DNA of 64,000 nucleotides from Sordariomycetes sp. S80-01Y. Its lineage: Eukaryota > Ascomycota > Sordariomycetes. The DNA is taken from the NCBI GenBank assembly GCA_037042185.1, contig JAXQJY010000028.1, positions 1,922,001-1,986,000 on the forward strand. Reading direction: 5' to 3'. Positions 1 through 12,157 of this stretch are shown here, piece by piece. The notes beneath the pieces were generated by a model that did not search any database, was not told where the DNA came from, and saw only the letters and a program-made list of their open reading frames with translations. The position numbers and the translations under genes were made by a program. The stretch's first letter is position 1, and every line of letters begins with the position of its first letter.

Positions 1-353
1 ACAGGCAAAGGGGGCGACATTTCCTCGGACGATAACAGAGTGACAACTTGCGATGCCGCTTGCGATTTCTGCTTTGAGCGCCATGTCAGGTAGCCAGGGC
101 GGCCCGTAGGGAAGCTAGTGCGAGGCAGCTCCCATCTTCGGAAGTGCTGCGCTCGGCAAGCGACCTGCAACGTCGGAGAGGCCTCGGGTGATCGCTTGCA
201 AAGCCAATCTGTCATCTTTCGGGCATAATGAAGCTCGTAAGGTTGTGTTTTCGGGCCATTTGGGCCGTCAATGAGATTGGGATCCTCAGCGTGAGCGGCA
301 TCGATGAGTTCGATCGCTTTGACGTATTCAGAATTTAAGTCGGGAAGCGTCAT
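1..353 (-). CDS. DUF4202 domain protein, 5' part only (runs off left edge)
   Basis: The minus strand is open from an ATG at 353 to base 1, about 117 codons with no stop. The protein starts MTLPDLNSEYVKAIELIDAA, and around residues 70-105 it has the run QHFRRWELPRT, a GRPGYLTWR segment and KQKSQAASQV. These are hallmarks I associate with the DUF4202 family (fungal, bacterial and plant proteins of unproven function, sometimes mislabelled glutamyl-tRNA synthetase). A conserved His-rich/Arg-rich core suggests an enzyme, but no reaction is established. The gene is cut by the window edge, so the C-terminal half is not visible. No intron is seen in this part. Base composition is normal for a gene, unlike the AT-rich island that begins about 700 bp away. 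I am confident it is coding; the family call rests on motif recall. Confidence 0.8.
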   Translation of the reverse strand, partial: MTLPDLNSEYVKAIELIDAAHAEDPNLIDGPNGPKTQPYELHYARKMTDWLCKRSPEASPTLQVACRAQHFRRWELPRTSFPTGRPGYLTWRSKQKSQAASQVVTLLSSEEMSPPLP

Positions 354-1174
354 CGTGAGTATGCGATATGCCTGAGAGAAGAACAATTGTGCTTTCGATG
401 ACTTCAAGCGAACAATGCTGGCCCGTGAGACGCCCGGTGCGTGAGGATTGGTAGTGCGGGAGTTTTAGTGTTAATACACACTACTGCCGGTTGGGTACCT
501 GACCTAGGATACTTATCACTGCCGGGTAGGCAGTGTGGTCGTGACAAGTGAGGTCCATGGCTACCCGGTACCATGTCTTCCTTACCACCGCGGGACGGTT
601 GCGAGGCGCTCTGCATCGCTTCGAATTAGGGTGGCCGGGAATCTGATGCTTCTGGAGCTTAGTTACCAGAGTTTGGTCTAGATAACTGGACTTTCATTCA
701 GAAGCCCCGTCCCGTACGAGGCCTGCGCTTAGGCCTATGAATGAAAGATAAAAGCGTAGTTTCTCCGTGCTTAGCTCCGCCCGTCTGGCTTCGAGCAAGC
801 ATTGGACAATAGCCGTAATGGAGTGTTTGGGGCAGCCAGGCCATTGGAAAGGACACCCCCACGCACAGTGCATTGAGTCCTCTTTCCAGGTGAATCATCG
901 GTAAAAAGGCTCATGGATATGTAGCATCTGTATGGATTCATTACATGCCCATGAGCTGAAGAGAGGCCAGGTGGAGCAGGAATAAGAGCCCAAGTTGTAA
1001 TAGTGTGATTGATTGTCTATATAAGTACTGACCCTTCGCGTACCCCTAGCGCGTAATCGCCAGTGACAAGCAAACGTTGAGGCTCGTTATCGAAATATGA
1101 GAGCAGAAGCAGCCAATTCCAACCCTCAGGCATAGGCGAAAAATGCCAACGGTTAATCTGGTCTAATTTATAGA
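354..1174. other. Upstream region of the DUF4202 gene, no gene seen
   Basis: This stretch has near-normal base composition. It contains only short reading frames without recognisable protein signatures. It probably holds the promoter of the minus-strand gene ending at 353 and the transition into the repeat island. Confidence 0.5.
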
Positions 1175-1356
1175 TGTCAGGACCTGGATTGCCGAAGAAA
1201 GTGAAGAGGTGTCTCGCTCAGCGGGAGACTATATCAGGTTCCGAAGGTTCTAGGTTGCCCGATCTTTCTGTTGGGCTTATTATAGGCATTCCCACGCAAT
1301 CCTCGCCTAAGGGCAGCAGGGATCTCGTTGCTAGCCCCCCCGTGAGGTTCCTGACA
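1175..1356 (+). mobile_element. Solo LTR-like repeat, copy 1
   Basis: The repeat starts TGTCAGGACC and ends TTCCTGACA, so it has the TG...CA ends of an LTR with short inverted tips. It shares the opening block (GGACCTGG..., GAAGAGGTGT) with the copies at 2349, 9334 and 12158-12386. It is flanked by ATAGA and ATGGA, which could be a 5-bp target duplication with one difference. No internal retroelement region is attached. It is a fossil LTR, family (Gypsy or Copia) not determinable from the LTR alone. Confidence 0.6.
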
Positions 1357-2348
1357 ATGGAGGTATATTCTCGACTCTTCTGTGGAACTTATACCAAAAT
1401 TTACCCATAGGAACTATAAAAAGTCCGAGATCGCTGCTGGAAGGCGCCGTGCTGGAGAACAGATCAGACTATTAAAGTCTTGGGGCTGAAATGTAGGTAT
1501 TCAATAATTGTTCAGATCAGATCAAACCAGCCCTGATGTGAGATGGACGTGCGTCGAGGCTATTGTCAGTTAAATAGTCCCAGAGTTCGCAATCTACAGT
1601 CCTAGATCAGATCCGGGTTATCCAAGGTGCTGAAACAATAGCTTATAGATCACAACAATATATCGAGTTCGAGCTCGACTAATCTGAAGCAGTACCTGTC
1701 CCTGATCTGAGTCGCTTATTGTTTCAAATACTTAACGGAGGCTTAACGGCTCACACCATAGTCCTGAAACATACTTCAACTTTTAAGGCGATGGTGATAT
1801 TGTCATTTCAATAAGAAAGTCCATTCGCAGGGCCTCACAAACGGAGCTGATAGATAACACGGCGTGGTCAATGCTACCCTCTCGATGCAGGTGCGACAGA
1901 CCTACTTCAGCCTTATCATGAAGCAGATAGATAATGGTCAAGCAAGGACAAAGAGCATCCCAAGATTGGTAGCCCTGTGCGTTCATTTGGCCTAAATGAG
2001 GCAGAGATTCTACTCCGGGGCACAAGGCTAGCTAGCAGCCGTGTAGCTGGGACACGGAGCGAATACTAGGATACTCCTACAAAGCTAGTACTAGAGTTCT
2101 GATAATAGTCCTATAGCAGTAGAACCGATAATATAACGAGATATTGGCTCTATTTAGCAGTGCTAGGCGCTATTATGAAATATATCTTAAATAATTATTG
2201 CTTATTATCTATTCTTTCCGAGTACATTTTGCCCTGGTATACTCCTTACATGTAGGATATAATTCCTAGTTAGTTCCTTTTTTTTTTTTTTTGGCTAACG
2301 CTATATATATATATATTTATAGTTTTATTTAAGAATAGCCTAATAATA

Positions 2349-2515
2349 TGAGAGGACCTGGGTTATTGAAGAGAGTGAAGAGGTATAGCTAGATAAAGGC
2401 TCGCTGCTAGGTCGCCACATTATAGCGGGGTTATAAATTCTATATTGCCTATATCCTTTAGAAGAATAGTTACCTATCAGGAACCTCGCTATGAGCTCGC
2501 CGCGGCTATCAAGCA
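2349..2515 (+). mobile_element. LTR-like repeat, copy 2 (degraded)
   Basis: The block after 2349 (AGGACCTGGGTTATTGAAGA, then GAAGAGGTAT and AGGCTCGC) matches the start of the LTR family. The far end is inferred from the CCTCGCTA...CCGCGG segment shared with the copy ending at 9569. Ends are approximate and no target duplication is seen. It is an old, mutated copy. Confidence 0.45.
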
Positions 2516-3175
2516 TGGATCACGTAGGTGCGCATATAAGAGGTCTACCAAAGTAAGTCTCTACTACTCTAAGAAAACCATATATTTAACTTAGTTAATT
2601 AGTTAATTAATTATATTACTATCTAAGCACTTTATAAATAGATAGTAATATTACTCCTTAAAAAGTAAATAATATAAGGAGGAACGATATATTAATAGCA
2701 ATATAGATTTTCATAAGCCTAGTGGTACTTTCTTATTAAAAAATATTCTATCTGCATAGACTTTTATGTAATACCAGGTTAGCAATATTACTCTCATCAC
2801 TCACAAAAGCTACTTAGGTGGGGAAAACCAACTTAATAGCTCGTGAGATAACACAGTGCAATACGTTTACTATTTCTCTAATAATCCAAACACTTTAATC
2901 CTCGTAATAGCGTTACTCAGGATACTATATCTCCCCTAGATCATAAAATACGGCGAATAATCTCCTAGATACAAAAAGGAACAATTAAATCTATATGCCA
3001 GTGTAGGAGTTAGGAGAAGGGGCAAGAAATACGCTACAATGAGCATCTATATCTATTAAGCTAAGCTTAGGTTTTCTTCTTCACGAAGCCCTACCTAGAT
3101 CTCCCAAAGAGTGCAGGTAATAGATAACCTTTAGAGATTAATTTATTAATCAATTATCCCCCAGATACTGTATTA

Positions 3176-3254
3176 TTACAGCGGCGCAACCCAGGAGCGA
3201 GCCTCTATCTAATTACACCTCTTCACTCTCATTAATAACTAGGTCTTAATAAAC
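3176..3254 (-). mobile_element. LTR-like repeat, copy 3 (fragment)
   Basis: The + strand reads GCGAGCCTCTATCTAATTAC and then CACCTCTTCACTCTC, the reverse complement of the family's first 80 bases. Only the start of the LTR is recognisable. Confidence 0.4.
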
Positions 3255-4795
3255 AGCTTCTATTAACGACCATCATCACGATAAGAACTATCGTGTTAAT
3301 GGGGTATTTTTAATATCCTCGAGGAGTCCATTATGTAATTATTCGAAGGCATGGTTACCCGAGTTAACTCTACACATAGATTTAAGCACATGTCTATGCA
3401 CAAGTGACTATACGGAAGCGTCGCAAGGCGTTATCGAGTTAATCGGGACTTCGAAATTAAGTAAAGTAAGCTAGCTACTTATAATTTGGTGAAAATGGGT
3501 TAGTTTTATAGTTAGTAGCTTTGCTCTAACTCATCGGAAAGGTATTAACTTCTACCATACTTAATGATACTGCTAAGGCTAACTAGCCGAAGTACTTTAG
3601 TGCGCACTTTTTAATATTTTTATGGAATGAGTTTGCCACGAGCTAGGATATAATAAATAGTAATATAATAATTAGAGTTTATTAAGGCATTGGTTATGTG
3701 AAATATATATAATTATATTCTTACTTTGACTTACTAATACACTAGGATATCTATTTAACGATACGGCTATATAATATCGATGGCATAATGATAACTAGTA
3801 TTTCAACTATTATATTTAGCTTTCACTGGGATCTTACTTAGTACTACTGTTAAGGATTAATTCCCTTATACGGCAAAGTAGTGTCGCACTAATGGAAAAT
3901 AATCATAGTATCTCATAAATAAAGATTAAGCGGGAACACATTAAAGAGGTCGCAGTCCATAGTTTATGGGGTTTTCCATGCCCTCGATATAATTAACTTG
4001 GATATATAAATAGTACTATCCGCAATAAGAGATCGGGGGAATAGACAGGAATCCCATCCCAGAACTATCAAGAAATGTTTCGAGTTAATAGAGTACTAAT
4101 TAGAAAGGTAGTGGCTATTACTTAAGCTAAAATTTAGGTGATATAACCAATGACTAGGGAGTTCCAGTTTCTAATCCGCAAATCATTCACGGCTAATAAA
4201 AATATAAGGCCCTAGATTAGGTATCCACCTAAGGGTAAATATAGAACAGGGTATATCACTAAAAAGTTGAACGATATCTAAAGTTAATATACTAAAAATT
4301 AAGTTAAGAAGCCATAGTACTACAGGGAACTAGTAGCGAGGTTTCGGCTACCATTAGGCGAGTATAGCATTAAGTAAACTATAAGAGGCTTAAGGGTCTA
4401 ATTGCAAACGACGCCAAATTTCTATGTAAACCGGGGCCGCTATATAGAGTTACTTAGTTCCCTATTTTATTAGTAATCTATAGCATAACTTAGGAATTCT
4501 TAAAGCTTTTAACTAATATCCCTGTTTCTAATATATCCCGCTAGCAAGGGGCTAATCTCTCCCGTAGTTAGTAAAGATTATTAAAAAAAGCCTTATTTTC
4601 TACCTAAAAGTTGCCCAGGCCAAAATCAATGCTAACTTTAAGGATAATGATAATGACCTCGCGAGGGCTATTATCACCATAACCCTAACAGAGGTTACTA
4701 TCAGTAACTAACTTTTTCATAGATATTAGCAGTATACCCAGATATCCACCTACATAGCCATTCTAGTACTAGGAGGTGGACTTAGCAATAGCCAG

Positions 4796-5122
4796 CGAGA
4801 TACTCGGTCACTAGCCTTATGACTACTCGAAGAGGCATCAGAGGTCTCCTTCTATAACCTCTTCCGGATACCGAGGTAGATCTTCATTAACCTCTATATA
4901 TGGTTATAATTAAACACTGAGGCTGCCAATAATCATCGATAGACCTTAGAATTAAAGATAATAGCATACCTATAGATATTAGCATATAACGAGCCTCAAA
5001 GGAACGCAGACTTACGCTTTGGCATTAGTCAAAGCACCGTATCCGATATCTTCCACTATCTTAAACATTCAATAAGGAGGTTATATACCTCATTTATCCG
5101 CCTCCAGACCCAATATACATAA
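4796..5122 (+). mobile_element. PIF/Harbinger-like transposase relic
   Basis: Read in one frame, the stretch gives conserved-looking segments: VSFYNLFRIPR, INLYIWL, NTEAANN, ILAYNEPQRNADLRFG and ISQSTVSDIFH. The pattern of a YNEPQRNA.RF..SQSTVS.IFH helix-turn-helix-like block ahead of a DDE domain is what I know from fungal Harbinger-type (DDE_Tnp_4) endonucleases. Five in-frame stops interrupt it; each is explained by a C-to-T or G-to-A change of a Gln, Trp or Arg codon, as RIP would give. The downstream catalytic DDE part is not recognisable. It is a dead plain DNA transposon; its ends and 3-bp target duplication were not found. The superfamily call is from motif memory only. Confidence 0.55.
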
Positions 5123-6191
5123 GTATCACAAACTAATGGGTGGGGATAATACAGAAGAATCAACACGGCAAGTACCCACCTAATAAGTCTCTTGCATAAT
5201 TTGGGCTAATTTTCTGGCGATATTCGCGATCGGACCCTAACAGAGAGCTCGGGTAACTTAGAATTTAGAGATTACTATAGCCGCCAGTCGCACGCTAGCT
5301 ACCGATCTGTGGCTTCGCTGCTTAGGCGCACCGAGCCACTAACTACTTACACCTACCCTATTTGTCCTTAGTGGATCCTTACGACAAACTCTTTCTATCT
5401 TTACTGTTTTCAATATACGAATGATTTGTCTGATTAAAAGCCAGACCTGATAGAAGAAGAATCAATATTCATAAGTACCTAGATATTCTTTAGAATACTA
5501 GGACTTGATATTCATGCTATAGTTAGCTTCCGGGTTTCCTTTTTTATTCACATGACTAGATATGCGTATTCATAACGGATGAGAGGAGGGCCAGTTAACA
5601 AGTATGATATTGACCTCGAATTGCTGGATGTGTGGACGGGTACTTACGCCCTGATTTACCGCCTGCTAGAGCTTAGATGAGACTTTCCGGGATATTACTA
5701 CTACCCTCCTAGATGAACTTAACATTTTCGTGAAGATCTCAGCTAACCTAATCAATACCATTGGAATTATCTTCACGGGCCTTTTTAAGATGATTAAGCA
5801 AAACAATCCCTTTATAACTCTCGAGACCGGGGTTAGCGTGAGGGCAGGAAAAGGCTATGACTAGGGGAGGGTCTTTATCGAGCTTGCTGCGCTATAACTA
5901 TTCATTGTACTAATTCATGAGGTTCGGACATACTCAAGTTCTGTATGGGTTAATACGGAAGCGTAGACGCTCACCATTGGCGGGTCCCTGGGAGTTCGCC
6001 GCGAGGCCACTTCAGAGTTCCTAACAATAACTTAGAAACTCTATTCAAATATTTTCAGACAGGAGTCAAACATATACATAATACTCCCAACAGCTCCTAC
6101 CCATAGCAGATTATAGCAGTGTTAATAAACATAGCTAAAATAACACAAGACAGTGAAGGTCCCTAGTCATGTGTCTTGGCCTATCCGTAGT

Positions 6192-6403
6192 TGTCAGGAA
6201 GCCCACCGGGCACAAGTAGTGAGAGTACTGCTAACCTCAGTCGGAATTGCGTGGATGTAGCTGCAAAAGGCTTCGCACAAAGCTCGGGCAGCCAAGAATC
6301 TTTGGGGATCAATATAGCCGCACCTATACACGTCCTCACGGCTTACTCGCTATGAGCGCGTATCTAGTTACACCTTTTACTCTTCTTAACAATCCAGATC
6401 ACA
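6192..6403 (-). mobile_element. LTR-like repeat, copy 4 (degraded)
   Basis: On the minus strand this runs from a mutated start (near 6403) to TTCCTGACA (reverse of TGTCAGGAA at 6192). The block CTAGTTACACCTTTTACTCT on the + strand matches the reversed family start. Both ends are placed by family comparison, and flanking 5-mers do not match well. Confidence 0.5.
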
Positions 6404-9333
6404 AAAGTGCTGGGGTAGCAGGTAGGGCCTCTCTTTTTGTTCCGACATAACTTTATTAAGGCCTTGATTTAATAGTAAAACTTATAAATCAACATGGCTA
6501 TATATAGAGGTATGTATATACCGTGTATGTATTGCAGTAAGTTGGTGGTCAATTAGTTACCTAAGACGAACATAGAGAACTAAAACCATACATGCTAGCA
6601 TATATTACGAGGTGCCTGCCTCAACTAGCTATAATCAACAACGTAGCTAACATCAACAAATAGTGTATACATGGGACTTCACATAAATATATCTACCTCA
6701 TCAATTGAAGAGTACTCAAAAACTGGGATCCATACGCTATCGGGTGCAAGTGATATCTTACAAATTAAGGGCAGGTGGAAGGTGACATCTGTTCTTATTT
6801 AATTAAAAGCCGTAAATTTAATGTTATAGATTAGATAAGACGCCAGTAATATAGCGAGTAACCATACTTCTATTTATATAATGGAATTAGAGACGAGAAG
6901 ATTAGCATATAATAACAATTTTGTTATTATTTAGAAAGTGCTTTTTATATAAAGCATAAAGTACTAGCTAAACTATACCAACGACAGCTTTTTTTACCAT
7001 CACCCTCATCATCGATGACTTTATACTAATTACTTTTTAAAATAAAGTAAGTTCGCCATACATATATTATTATATAAACGTCATGTTATTTAGGAACGCT
7101 CCCCGCTATCCTTTTCCTCCTAATTGTAGTTGTTTTCTTCTTCGGTTCAAGGCCATTACCCTACTACACATCTAAGCACATTTAGCTTCCTTAAATGACG
7201 CATATATAGATATCAGTCTCTTTCACATAACCCAAATACAATGGTATAAGAGTATTTATTCAATGTAGTTTCCTCTCGTTTTCGATAATCTCTATTTCGG
7301 CTAAATAAGACTTACGCGTACTATATCTACCTTCTACGCTAATATGATAGCCAATCTTCACAAGAAATAGCAGCAGCACAATATATACCCCTGTAGTGTC
7401 TTACAGTCATGTGAACACAGTGGTCGTTGTCTCTCTACATGAAGCTCAGCTTTGATAGACTCACATGAAAACTACCCTTCCTAGAGACAGCTAACTGCCG
7501 GAAGCGAGTTAAGTCTTGTATTCTCTCCATTGTTTGGACTTTGAGTTGTTGAAGCTTCTTCCACCTACAAATTTGACAGACATTGTATTCACTCACTTAT
7601 TTACGGGGCAAAGTTGAAACGCTACTTACTGACGTTTTCTCGCATACAAGTCAAAATTACTTTCGTCTGTCTCTCCAGCCGTGACTGTTCTATCCTCAAG
7701 CGTCATAGAGTTAAATTCGGTATGCCGATAGTAAAGGCGCATATATTGGGTGTACTAGGTATGTGAGCCAAGTTTACCAAGCGCTGGTGGTATTCACTTC
7801 ACTTTCAGGACGAAATATACACAGAATTTCTTAATTTATGGGCATATACCCAACCTAGCTTGGACTTCAAAGCTTAGTGCGTTCATGACATTGTGCTCAT
7901 ATGTCGAGATGCTAATGCTCCGGCAAAGTCAAACAACATATATGCAATTTTACGTGCTGCACAGGCGAATGTTTACTGTTGCTGATACGTAGAGACCACT
8001 CAAACTTTAACAGTGAGTAGTTTCAGCTCAGTCACTTTAATGTTTAATGAACCGATCACCTATAAAGGAATCAAGTCGCTTCAGCTTCCTATCGGGCCTT
8101 GCACATACATGTCCACGTAAACATTGATTGACCGATAGCAGGGGCCTAGTGCAAGTCATGGGATATACTATGTATACTCAAGCAAATATAGAAGATTACT
8201 AAAAGGGGACAACTGTTTTAAAGTTAACAAGCCGCCTGATATTACTCCCTGACCATACATTTACATATACTTAAGCGCACATTGGGTAGTTCAAGACATA
8301 GTTTCCATGCTACATATTCTACGATATACTCCCACTATTGAGAAGAAGCAAAAGGTAATTCTTAAATGATCCAAGGGAGTTAACTTTGCATTCCAGGCAT
8401 TTGACGAAAACATCGTAAGAGTGTTCCGGGACAAGGCTCCATCGACAGTCCTACATAATTATGTCTTGTCGATTATCAACTTTGTATTTAATTTCAGCTA
8501 CGCGTACCTCATGGCTTTCTATTCAACTTAACCTGGAAAAAAAGTTTATACGCTCATTTATCTGCTCTTTTCCTATTGATTTTCTAATACAGCAGCATAC
8601 ACTTATTATTATATGCCTACAGTTATTTTAATAGTCTATGTTGTGTTAAACGACTAGCAACTAGATTATCTGCTAAGAATTAACAAACTAAACTATATTC
8701 TAAAAATAAGGGGTCTATATGTATCTCTGTGTATCACCTTTTCGATAAGCCCTGGATAGTTCATACTAGTCTAGATTTTTTTTTCTGGTAGTTCCAAAGG
8801 CAGCTACCTCTCGAATACTACCTCCCCCCACATCTATATCGCATGTTACGGACGCATTTCACTATTCCAAATAACGATACTCGTATAGACAATCAGTGGA
8901 CCTCAAGCGTAAGCTGTTAATAACCCCAATAGTGTTATTTCTCATGGCTCTCTCTAGTAGCTAACTTCGATGCCAGCATTTCATCAGCCTCATTCAACGG
9001 GGGCGACACATTTAAGGCGCACATACAAGTTATCAGACTTCCGTGAGACAGCATAGAAAACCCGCCATAATATCACTGAGTAAGATGAACGGGAATGGCA
9101 TCATGTCAGTGGATACTTAGAGCTAGATTGGTATACACAGAATAACGTATCATCCTTGTACGCTCTCGGGGTGCGTTTCTTACTTATGTTTGAACACTCA
9201 GCAATGAGTAGTCCTCATTATAATATCTTTTAATCCTACATGTCCACAGTACTCCGAGCCATTCCATCGATTTTTGATAAAGCCAAGCCCTTTGCCAACC
9301 TGGTATTACAGTACACTATGTCTGGAATGATAT

Positions 9334-9569
9334 TGTCAGGATCTGGGTTATTCAAGAGAGTAAAGAAGTGTAACTAAATGGAGGCTCGCCACTACGCCGC
9401 AGCGAAGCAGAAGAATGGTAGCTAGGGTGCAATTAGTGACTATATTAATGTGTGGAGGTTCTATGATACCTATGTTGTCTGTTATGCCTCTCAAATGTGC
9501 AATGCCCACGTTCTCCTCGCATGAGGGCAGCAGAAACCTCGCTACTAGTCCACCGCAGGGTTCCTGGCA
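9334..9569 (+). mobile_element. Solo LTR-like repeat, copy 5
   Basis: It begins TGTCAGGATCTGGG and ends TTCCTGGCA, about 236 bp, with the central blocks GGAGGCTCGCC, GGTAGCTAGGG and GTGGAGGTTCTA shared with the copy at 12158-12386. Most differences from that copy are C-to-T or G-to-A. No internal retroelement sequence and no matching target duplication are visible. Confidence 0.6.
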
Positions 9570-10110
9570 ACATGTAACTATTTCATAGCACCTCCCCACA
9601 CATCCCTGGAGTATAGACTAAGACCGGCCAAGCGAGTCCAGAATCAAGACTCACACCTTGCCACCTGGACTAGAACGACGAGGCAACGAGGAGGGGGATA
9701 TGTAGTTGAATTCGGGTCCGTCGGGTTATACTTTTTCGCCCGAGACAGTGGATCAAAGATTGATAGCTAAGGAGTATAAAGACTATGTTTAAGATGAGAC
9801 AGGGATTGCATTTTCGTATTTGTATATGGGACAGTCGATTACCAGGGAAAAGTACCTTGAACTATCCCGTGCTGTGACGTGAATGCGGATGATACGTTGG
9901 ACCGAGGACACTGCTGCAGTGGAGCAAACAACAAGACTCTGTTTCAGGAAAAGAGATCAACTGGCGACTATCTTGATGAGGATACAATTTGCAGTACGGT
10001 ACCTTTTTCTCCCAGTACACGTAAAGTTTCAATGGGTGGCTCCCAGAAGCCTCACTTCGAGCTGTGGTAGACTCTCAGTATCCCCGACCAAAGGTAACTC
10101 AGGAACAAGT

Positions 10111-10166
10111 ACTCGTGCCGCGCCCCACCTCCACTAAGGTGGTGCTTGACACCATAACGGCCACTT
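10111..10166 (+). repeat. Left terminal inverted repeat
   Basis: Pairs with 11660-11715 in inverted orientation; see the enclosing element. Confidence 0.7.
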
Positions 10167-11659
10167 CACCAAAATGGCCACTTTGGGGAGGAAATTGATT
10201 AATTAGCCCCTTCGAGTAGGCCGCTTACCCGATCTATCGCTAATTATAAGAGTATTAGTGACTTTACTTACGTGCTATTTGTTTACCTTTCTACCGGCGG
10301 TAATAGCGTTTCATTTATATAAGTCATGGATCTTGCTATTAGTAGCCTTGACTAATCTCTGGGCCTTTATAACAGTATCTTTTTCCCTTAGTACCACTAT
10401 ACCTTTTACTTCTTCAACTAATAAGGCTTTTTTTTAGTATAGCTAGAATGCCTCTTTATTTAGACGAGTTTCGAGGCTGCAATTAGGGTGTCTTGAATAA
10501 ATCTATCAACATTTTAAGTAAAATCTCACTCTAAGCCTTTATCGCCATAAAGAGCGTCTTTCATTGAATTCGCCACCTTATTAATCCACCTTAGTATAGT
10601 TAGGGTCTCGAAGTCTAATAAAGCTAGCCCTAATAACTATAATAATAGTATCTAAATAGCTTCTCTTTCCCTTAAAGTCTTCTTGATAATAAAAGGGATA
10701 AATGATTTTTATTGAATACTAATTTATTTTTCTTCTTCTTAAATGCTTTTTCCTATATACCCTTTATTAGGCCTAGGATTAAAGCATCGAGATATTAATT
10801 ACACTATTCTAGATAATAATATCTAGGGCCTCGGCGTAATAGTGCTTTAGTGGCTAAAAAACTACTATATCTAATCTTATAGTCCTCCAAATAGATAATA
10901 AATTCTTTTATATGAGATAACCCATAGATATCAAGGATTAAAAGCTAATAGCTAGATATCAAGATCGCGTATTAATTAAAGTGCTTAATCTATAAGAGCG
11001 CGATTTAATTATTTGAATAGCCTAATAATAATAATATAATCTTTTTAGCTAGCTATAGTTATAATATCCATATGGCATCACTCGTTTATGGATATATATG
11101 GCCGTAGCGTTTCCCTGGTATGCTAAATAGGTAAAGCCTCTCTCGTATTATAACGATAAACCAATCTTTCCTTATTATAGTCTAGAAGCCTATTTTATCT
11201 CTATTTTAGGTATTCTCTAGAGGGATACTATATCAGATTGTAACCTCCCATAGCTTATTAAGGTACTTACGCGTTCGTTACATGTCTTCCGCCGCCTTTT
11301 AATTTATATCGATCTTTCACTAAAGAATTCTTTATAGCCATGGCATTTAATGAAGCGGGTGGTCCAGAGGGTTCTAACCGATAAGGTGTGTGGGCCTTCG
11401 CGGGCTAGTAATAGGTGACTTGTTCCTCGTTTGTGAGCCTTAGATTATGGCCAGGGCGGCCAGCGTTTGGTGAAATGCCGCTGACCCGTCGACGGAGGCG
11501 CGATCGTGGCATATCAAATTTCTTCGCGACCGTGGTAACTAAGACTTAGGATTTGCTTTAATGTATTTAATGGCATCGTGAATATGTAGCTTAACTTTAG
11601 ATATGGGCTTATTAGACATTGTGCGCGGCATGTTAATGATGATATCAATGTTGATGGAA

Positions 11660-11715
11660 AAGTGGCCGTTGTGGTGTCAAGCACCATCTTACTGGAGGTG
11701 GTGCGCGGCACGAGT
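11660..11715 (-). repeat. Right terminal inverted repeat
   Basis: Pairs with 10111-10166 in inverted orientation with about 93% identity. Confidence 0.7.
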
Positions 11716-12157
11716 GACGAAAATTGCTGGAAGTGTACGTCGACTGCTTGGAATGAATACGGCCCTGCCATGACTAGTAAGAGCTTTGAATACGAACCTG
11801 ACGGGCACAGAACTTAGCTACTCTCCAGTGTGAATTTTTCTATCTCTATTGAATTGAAGAGCTACTGGAGTTGGCGCCTTTGAAATACGGTTACGGTTCA
11901 CAGGGTGCCCGAAGAGTACTGTCCCAATGTACCCTGTATCACTTCGACGATGAACCTTCGGCAAACTCGACACCGTCGAGCATCGCAGTTGTCAATGTCG
12001 AACTCGTCATTACATGGGCATACATCCCCTCTACTCGAATTAGGATCACGGTCGGACCAACATATCCACTACCAACTCCATGAGACCCATATGGGAATGT
12101 AAACATCACACAGCACGGATCGGAGCCCCAAGGTGTCATGGATAATGTTTTGGGTAG

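Larger units (their letters stand above)
10111..11715. mobile_element. Degraded DNA transposon with 56-bp terminal inverted repeats
   Basis: The left end (10111-10166) and the reverse complement of the right end (11660-11715) agree over 56 bases with about four mismatches. Both start ACTCGTGCCGCGC and share TGGTGCTTGACACCA and AACGGCCACTT. The 1.6-kb interior is AT-rich, full of stops and shows no transposase I can identify. TA/TG dinucleotides at the outer edges could be a TA target duplication, which would suit Tc1/mariner (Fot1/pogo) elements, and the length fits too, but that family call is a guess. Confidence 0.65.
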
